From Dallia pectoralis (taxonomy: Eukaryota > Chordata > Actinopteri > Esociformes > Umbridae), in assembly GCA_029465975.1 (NCBI GenBank), contig CM055759.1, positions 11,200,744 through 11,264,743 of the forward strand: a stretch of 64,000 bases of DNA, in the 5' to 3' direction. The notes beneath the pieces were generated by a model, which saw only the letters and a program-made list of their open reading frames with translations, was not told the DNA's origin and ran no database searches. Shown piece by piece: positions 59,343-64,000 of this stretch; position 1 is the stretch's first letter; each line of letters begins with the position of its first letter. The translations under genes were made by a program, and so were the position numbers.

Positions 59343-61110
59343 ATCTTCTGGCCCTTTATGTAAAACAGTTTCGCAGTACAATAACAGTTCGGTATCTTTA
59401 CATTACAATCCAATGGTACACCTATAAAGTACACCGATCCCTAAGTGGTAAATCAAAGCATATAAAGTGTTTTATATGGTTACAGTAATAGATTTAAACA
59501 GATATCAAGGTTATGAAATGGGAAAACCTGTGCCTGAGACCTATAATACTCTAGTGGTGACCTCATAACTAGTCAACTGAACCAACAAACATTCTTCTTT
59601 TTCCTCTATATTTATTTGACAAATTATGAACTATTTCAGTCACAGTGAACAAATACAATTGTTTGCATAGAATTATACATTACACCGGAAAGAAATAATC
59701 AAGGTGTCCCAGCACGTTGTCAGAGGAGAAACATGGTTAACCACACCTTGTCTTAAGTGACTAAAACATGCTGGTGAATATATATGTATAACCTATTTAC
59801 AACAAGTCCTACCATTAGGTTCATACAGAAATGCTTTATGCATTTCTTCTGAGATCTGATACCACCATGTGGCTAAACTGTTGAACTGTACCCAGACTGA
59901 GACCTGATGAACGTAGAATTTCAAAGTAGGCCATTTATTTACACAATGCTATCAAATAATAGTGAACTATTTCTGAATGCTGAACGTTATACATCAGCAA
60001 GTACAGTAGCTGAACAGACATCTCATTATTTCAGCACTGCGGACAGTGACCTGTGGCTTTATTTGGAGAGGTAGTTTAAACTATAGGCAAGAGGCTGGAG
60101 CTCCTTAATGACAAACCAAACTGCTATTTTTAAATAATAATGAAAGCTTACAGTCCTTCACATTTTTCTACACAGACAATGGAACATTGAGTTAATTCAA
60201 ATAGTCTGCTAGTTTCAGGTTATTGTCTTTTTAAGGCTCAGTTTAGACATCTTTTATCTGGATTTGCCAACGGGTAAGGATTCAATGAATACAAGCATAC
60301 ATAATCAAGTGCAAACATCCTTAAATGGAGACTATCGTTCTATTTTTTGCATTTCTATGCATACAAAATATCCTATAGGCAACCTTTTATTGAGAACTAA
60401 AGAAAATCTGTCCAGATGCAAGCAAATAAAATAAGGCACATTGCAGATTGCAGATGGCTGTCATTAAGCAAACTGTGCCATCTAGTGTTCATCTGAAATC
60501 TTACAACCTAGTAGCATAAGTGTACATATATAAAAAAAAGTATTCCACAAAAACAAAGCCTAAGAACAGAGTTTTTTTTAACATTTCTTTATTTAACCAG
60601 GTAGGCCAATTGAGAACCAATTCTAATTTGCAACGGTGACCTGGCACAACAACTTCAGTTTAAATTCCACTGAATTCAGAAATTACACCAATAATGCAGT
60701 TCCCCTCCTTGCTTTTGCAACCTTTTTGCAACATAACCTATCATCTAGGAAAAGCTAAATTGCATTCACATGTCACTGACTGAATTGAAAACCGATAAAG
60801 GCAACTAACGTGTACCAAAAAAACATTATCCACACCATTACACCACTGTGATTCACCACCACGAATCAATATAAAAAACAGTATACAATAGCTAAAGTAT
60901 TCACTGAAAGCATCAGACCATTCAGCTGGGTGGCACAAAATCGAATAATGCTCTGTCGGTTGTCCCCTTAAGAGATTAGAGAGTTTGATGAGCTGATGGG
61001 GATTCCTCTTCTCTGTACCTGGGGGCATAATGTCTATTAACTGGGCATAGATATCATCAGCCTAAAGAAAGAGGAGAACATGGGTGAGTCTACACACCCA
61101 TGTTAAAATG
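59343..61110. other. Gene-free stretch
   Basis: No exon found. At 60577-60650, 'tttctttatttaaccaggta' begins a common dispersed fish repeat fragment. Confidence 0.4.
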
Positions 61111-61111
61111 C

Positions 61112-62106
61112 CAGGACCCGTATTTATACAAAATCTTAATGAAAAGCGTAGCTCCTAGTGACAAAATTCTAAGAAAATTCTTAGAAACATGGGCGTTTAC
61201 TCTTAAAATTAAAGAAGAAATCGTAGTAAATAAAAAAGTAATTCAGAAAGCATCTTAAAAGAGATCATACGGTCAAAATTGTTAGGAGCACGGGCATGGC
61301 CTTTTAAGAGCAGAAAATGGCAGAAAATGAAGAGGGGGAAGAAATGTGTTGCAGACAATGGATGACACTACATTACAATATACATATTACGATATAAATG
61401 CAACAATGCAGGAGTGATGATTTGGGTCTGTCACAACCTTCTGTAAGCAGAGTGATCACACAAACAATTATAGCACTTTCAGAATCTCTTATTGTGTCAC
61501 AGTTCATTTTCTTTCCACTGGACATTCCCAGCTTGCAGGCTCAAAGAAATGCATTTATGAATATAGCAGGCTTCCCTGGTGTTGTCGGAGTAATTGATGG
61601 AACCCACATCCGAATTATTGCACCGTCGGAAGATGAGGACGTTTATGTTAATAGAAATAGATACCACAGCATGAACGTTCAAGTTGGAAAGAGTAGAACT
61701 ATTTTTATCATTCTAAGCCAATCAAATACCTTATAGAAAATTAACAGCATTGTAAATAAAAAAGGGATTTATATACACAATATATAATGGTTGTGTATGA
61801 GAACGGTCAAGTAGGAAAAATTACGGATGTAATTTGAAAGTGAAGGCTTAGAATAGACCCTATACTTAAAATCACTATTTTTTCCTTCTTGGACAACCAA
61901 CCAATCACAGTCTTCAAAAGATTGTGTCATACATAGCAACAGGGTCAGCCCCGCCTCCTCACTAAGAAAGTTTTTGTCTTTTCCTTACTCAGAGTTGCTC
62001 TCAGATCGGTCCTGAATCGCTCTTAAGCGAAGACTCCTACGTTAAGATTTTAAGCTAAATTTAGAGTTTTCTGAGAGGATTCTTAGAATCTTTATGAATA
62101 CGGGCC
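61112..62106 (+). mobile_element. Harbinger-type transposon remnant with partial transposase
   Basis: Terminal inverted repeats match GGGCCCGTATTCATAAAG-like ends: left 'ggacccgtatttatacaaaa', right reversed 'ggcccgtattcataaagatt'. The plus frame at 61398-61736 has a helix-turn-helix (LSQPSVSRVI) and GVIDGTHIRI with the first catalytic Asp, then PSEDEDVYVNRNRYHSMNVQ, as in HARBI1-like transposases. The second Asp and the Glu are absent because the frame stops soon after. No clear 3-bp target duplication. Confidence 0.75.
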
Positions 62107-62229
62107 TTGGTTTTTGTGATGATTGTCAGAACATTTTCCATCTTTATTTTGACCTATAATGTGAACAATTTGAAGAAAAAGAAACTGAAATATTTGAGAG
62201 GAAAAAATAAAAACCTTACAATAAGCTGG

Positions 62230-62828
62230 TTGCATAAGAATCTGAATCAGGTTTATTCACCAAGTCTGTTTACACATACAATGAATTTGTATGTGTATCT
62301 GACCAATAGCAGCAGCACAACAAAAAACACACAACACAAACAGTTCTACAAGAGACCATGCCCTGTGGCATAACTACTGGAGCTGAAGTCCACAAACAAC
62401 ATTCTGGCATAGGTTCCAGGGGAGTCAAGATGCTGGAGAATAAAGTGGAGAACCATGTTGATCATGTCGTCCACAGACCTGTTGGCTCTGTAGGCAAACT
62501 GCAGTGGGTCTAGTACTGAATCTGTGACGGTCTGGAGGTGTGACAGCACCAGGCGCTCAAAGGACTTCATAACCTCTGATCCTTGGATTCTGGGTAATGG
62601 GATAATGGTGGAGGATTTGAAACAGGCTGGAACGCTGCATGACTGCAATGATTTACTGAATATGTCTGTGAACACAGCAGATGGCTGATCAGATTTAGCC
62701 TCTCTGAGTAGGTCCCGGTCTCTTCTGAAAGCCTCCTCCTTGAGCGGCTGCCGACGGCTAAGATCAGCTCGAACCCTGGATTGAGTTGTGATGCAACTCT
62801 CCTCACAGAAGCTAATGTATGAGTTCAC
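62230..62828 (-). mobile_element. Internally deleted LINE (RT N-terminal part joined to 3' tail)
   Basis: The minus-strand frame includes SAVFTDIFSKSLQSCSVPAC, FKSSTIIPLPRI, VMKSFERLVLSHLQTVTD, LDPLQFAYRANRSVDDMINM and ARMLFVDFSS, the first half of an L2/Rex1-like RT. It breaks off before the YADD/FADD box and runs straight into a 3' tail with AATAAACCTGATTCAGATTC (about 62237-62256). Confidence 0.75.
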
Positions 62829-62834
62829 AGCATC

Positions 62835-63300
62835 AGTAAGTAAGTAAGTAATTTAAATTTATAAAGCACATTTACACACAGTGCAAGACTGACCAAAGTG
62901 CTGTACACTGAAATAACCAAAAGAAAAGTAAAATACCAAATAATGATAGACCACGTATAATCAATAATCATAATTATGCAATAATGCAATAACGAACAAA
63001 ACAGGAAACCCTCAATATCAGGGCGTACAAAAAGAAAAGAGAAATACAGGAGTGGTGAGCTAGGGAACCGGGAAGGCCATGGAGTACAGATACGTTTTTA
63101 ACCTTGACTTGAATGCATCGATGGAGGGGGCAAAGTTAATGACCTGGGGGAGCTGGTTCCACAGACGTGGAGCAGCAACTGCAAAGGCTCTATCACCCTT
63201 CTGCTTAAGCCGAGGACCTCAGCGATCTTTGAGCTGAGTATGGCTGTACAAGGTCAGAGATATAGATGGGGGGAGCCCATTGAGTGCCTTAAAATTCAGT
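62835..63300. mobile_element. Dispersed fish repeat, unclassified
   Basis: The stretch from 'ataaagcacatttacacaca' through 'ctgaccaaagtgctgtacac' to 'ctggttccacagacgtggag' matches a widespread fish repeat that I cannot assign to a class. It directly follows the LINE relic. Confidence 0.45.
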
Positions 63301-63834
63301 ATACTCATCAAGATGATCTGTGGCGGCCCTGAAGATATCCCAATCAGTATAGTCCAGACAATCACCTAGAGTCTCTTTGGCTTCACTGTACACTCCTATT
63401 GAAATGTTGCAACTTGTTCAGAGTGCAGATTTGCTCCAAAGGTGGAGATTCTGTGTTGACTCACTGATGAGGAAGGACCTAACATCACTATTCTGCAACC
63501 CACTCAGGTTTAAAATGTTGAATCTTAGAGCCAGATGAAAAATACTCAAAACATGAGCACTATCTAAATATTTTGTCTATGGCTAAAATGAAAACATGAA
63601 ACAGGTATTTTACTACTAATTCTATATAAAACTGCTGTATACAGATCGAGGATAAAGAAATGTGAATCCTCATGACATATTGGATGTTTTAAACATTCCT
63701 AAATAGGTCAAATCTGCTTCAAGTTGTTTCCAAGAACAAGACTGATACTAATTACAAACATTGGCACTATACGAATATTAAGTTGCCCTGAAAGAGCATA
63801 TAGAACAACTGCTAAATGAAAAGGAAATATGCCC
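63301..63834. other. Gene-free stretch
   Basis: No recognisable feature. Confidence 0.4.
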
Positions 63835-64000
63835 ATGTGCCAGGCTATATGCCTATGTGCCAGGATATATGCCTATGTGCCAGGCTATATGCCCATGTGC
63901 CAGGATATATGCCTATGTGCCAGACTATATGCCTATGTGCCAGGATATATGCCCATGTGCCAGGATATATGCCTAAGTGCCAGTCTATATGCCCATGTGC
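63835..64000. repeat. 20-bp satellite running off the right edge
   Basis: At least eight copies of 'ccaggatatatgcctatgtg' with GAT/GCT and CCT/CCC variants. The array continues beyond the window. Confidence 0.95.

Overview
The window is nuclear DNA of a bony fish. Four multi-exon vertebrate genes with conventional GT-AG introns can be assembled from the sequence, together with three nuclear-type tRNA genes, dense minisatellites, and mobile elements of typical fish families (Tc1/mariner, hAT, Harbinger, LTR and LINE copies). Several dispersed repeats resemble those I associate with salmonids and pikes, so a protacanthopterygian fish is my best guess; the species is not determined.

Layout: 1-1.8 kb is an LTR retroelement on the minus strand, with an open reading frame running off the left edge. 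1.8-7.1 kb has no gene and ends in a 0.9 kb G-rich minisatellite. 7.4-18.2 kb is cdr2l (+, 6 coding exons, 484 aa). 20.5-22.1 kb holds decayed LINE and Tc1 copies. 22.8-26.8 kb holds tRNA-Arg(TCG), initiator tRNA-Met, mrpl58/ict1 (+, 6 exons, 194 aa) and tRNA-Arg(CCT, minus). 27.0-32.1 kb is an island of decayed transposon-like genes, one of them split by a perfect solo LTR. 33.9-39.3 kb is wdr45b (+, 10 exons, 344 aa). 44.5-58.8 kb is foxk2 (minus, 9 exons, 612 aa), convergent with wdr45b, with an 8.6 kb intron filled with minisatellites and three hAT-type elements. 59-64 kb has no host gene but contains a Harbinger remnant, a LINE remnant and a 20-bp satellite at the right edge.

The four host genes work in unrelated processes: a coiled-coil cytoplasmic protein, mitochondrial ribosome rescue, autophagy PI3P binding, and a forkhead transcription factor. 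All four have human counterparts on 17q25, so they are linked by conserved synteny rather than by a shared pathway.

The most unusual structure is intron 2 of cdr2l. One minisatellite (29-bp unit, about 31 copies) starts exactly at the 5' splice site and repeats it. A second (41-bp unit, about 52 copies) ends exactly at the 3' splice site and repeats it, including the first five bases of the next exon. The real splice sites are therefore the outermost members of two long ladders of near-identical decoys.
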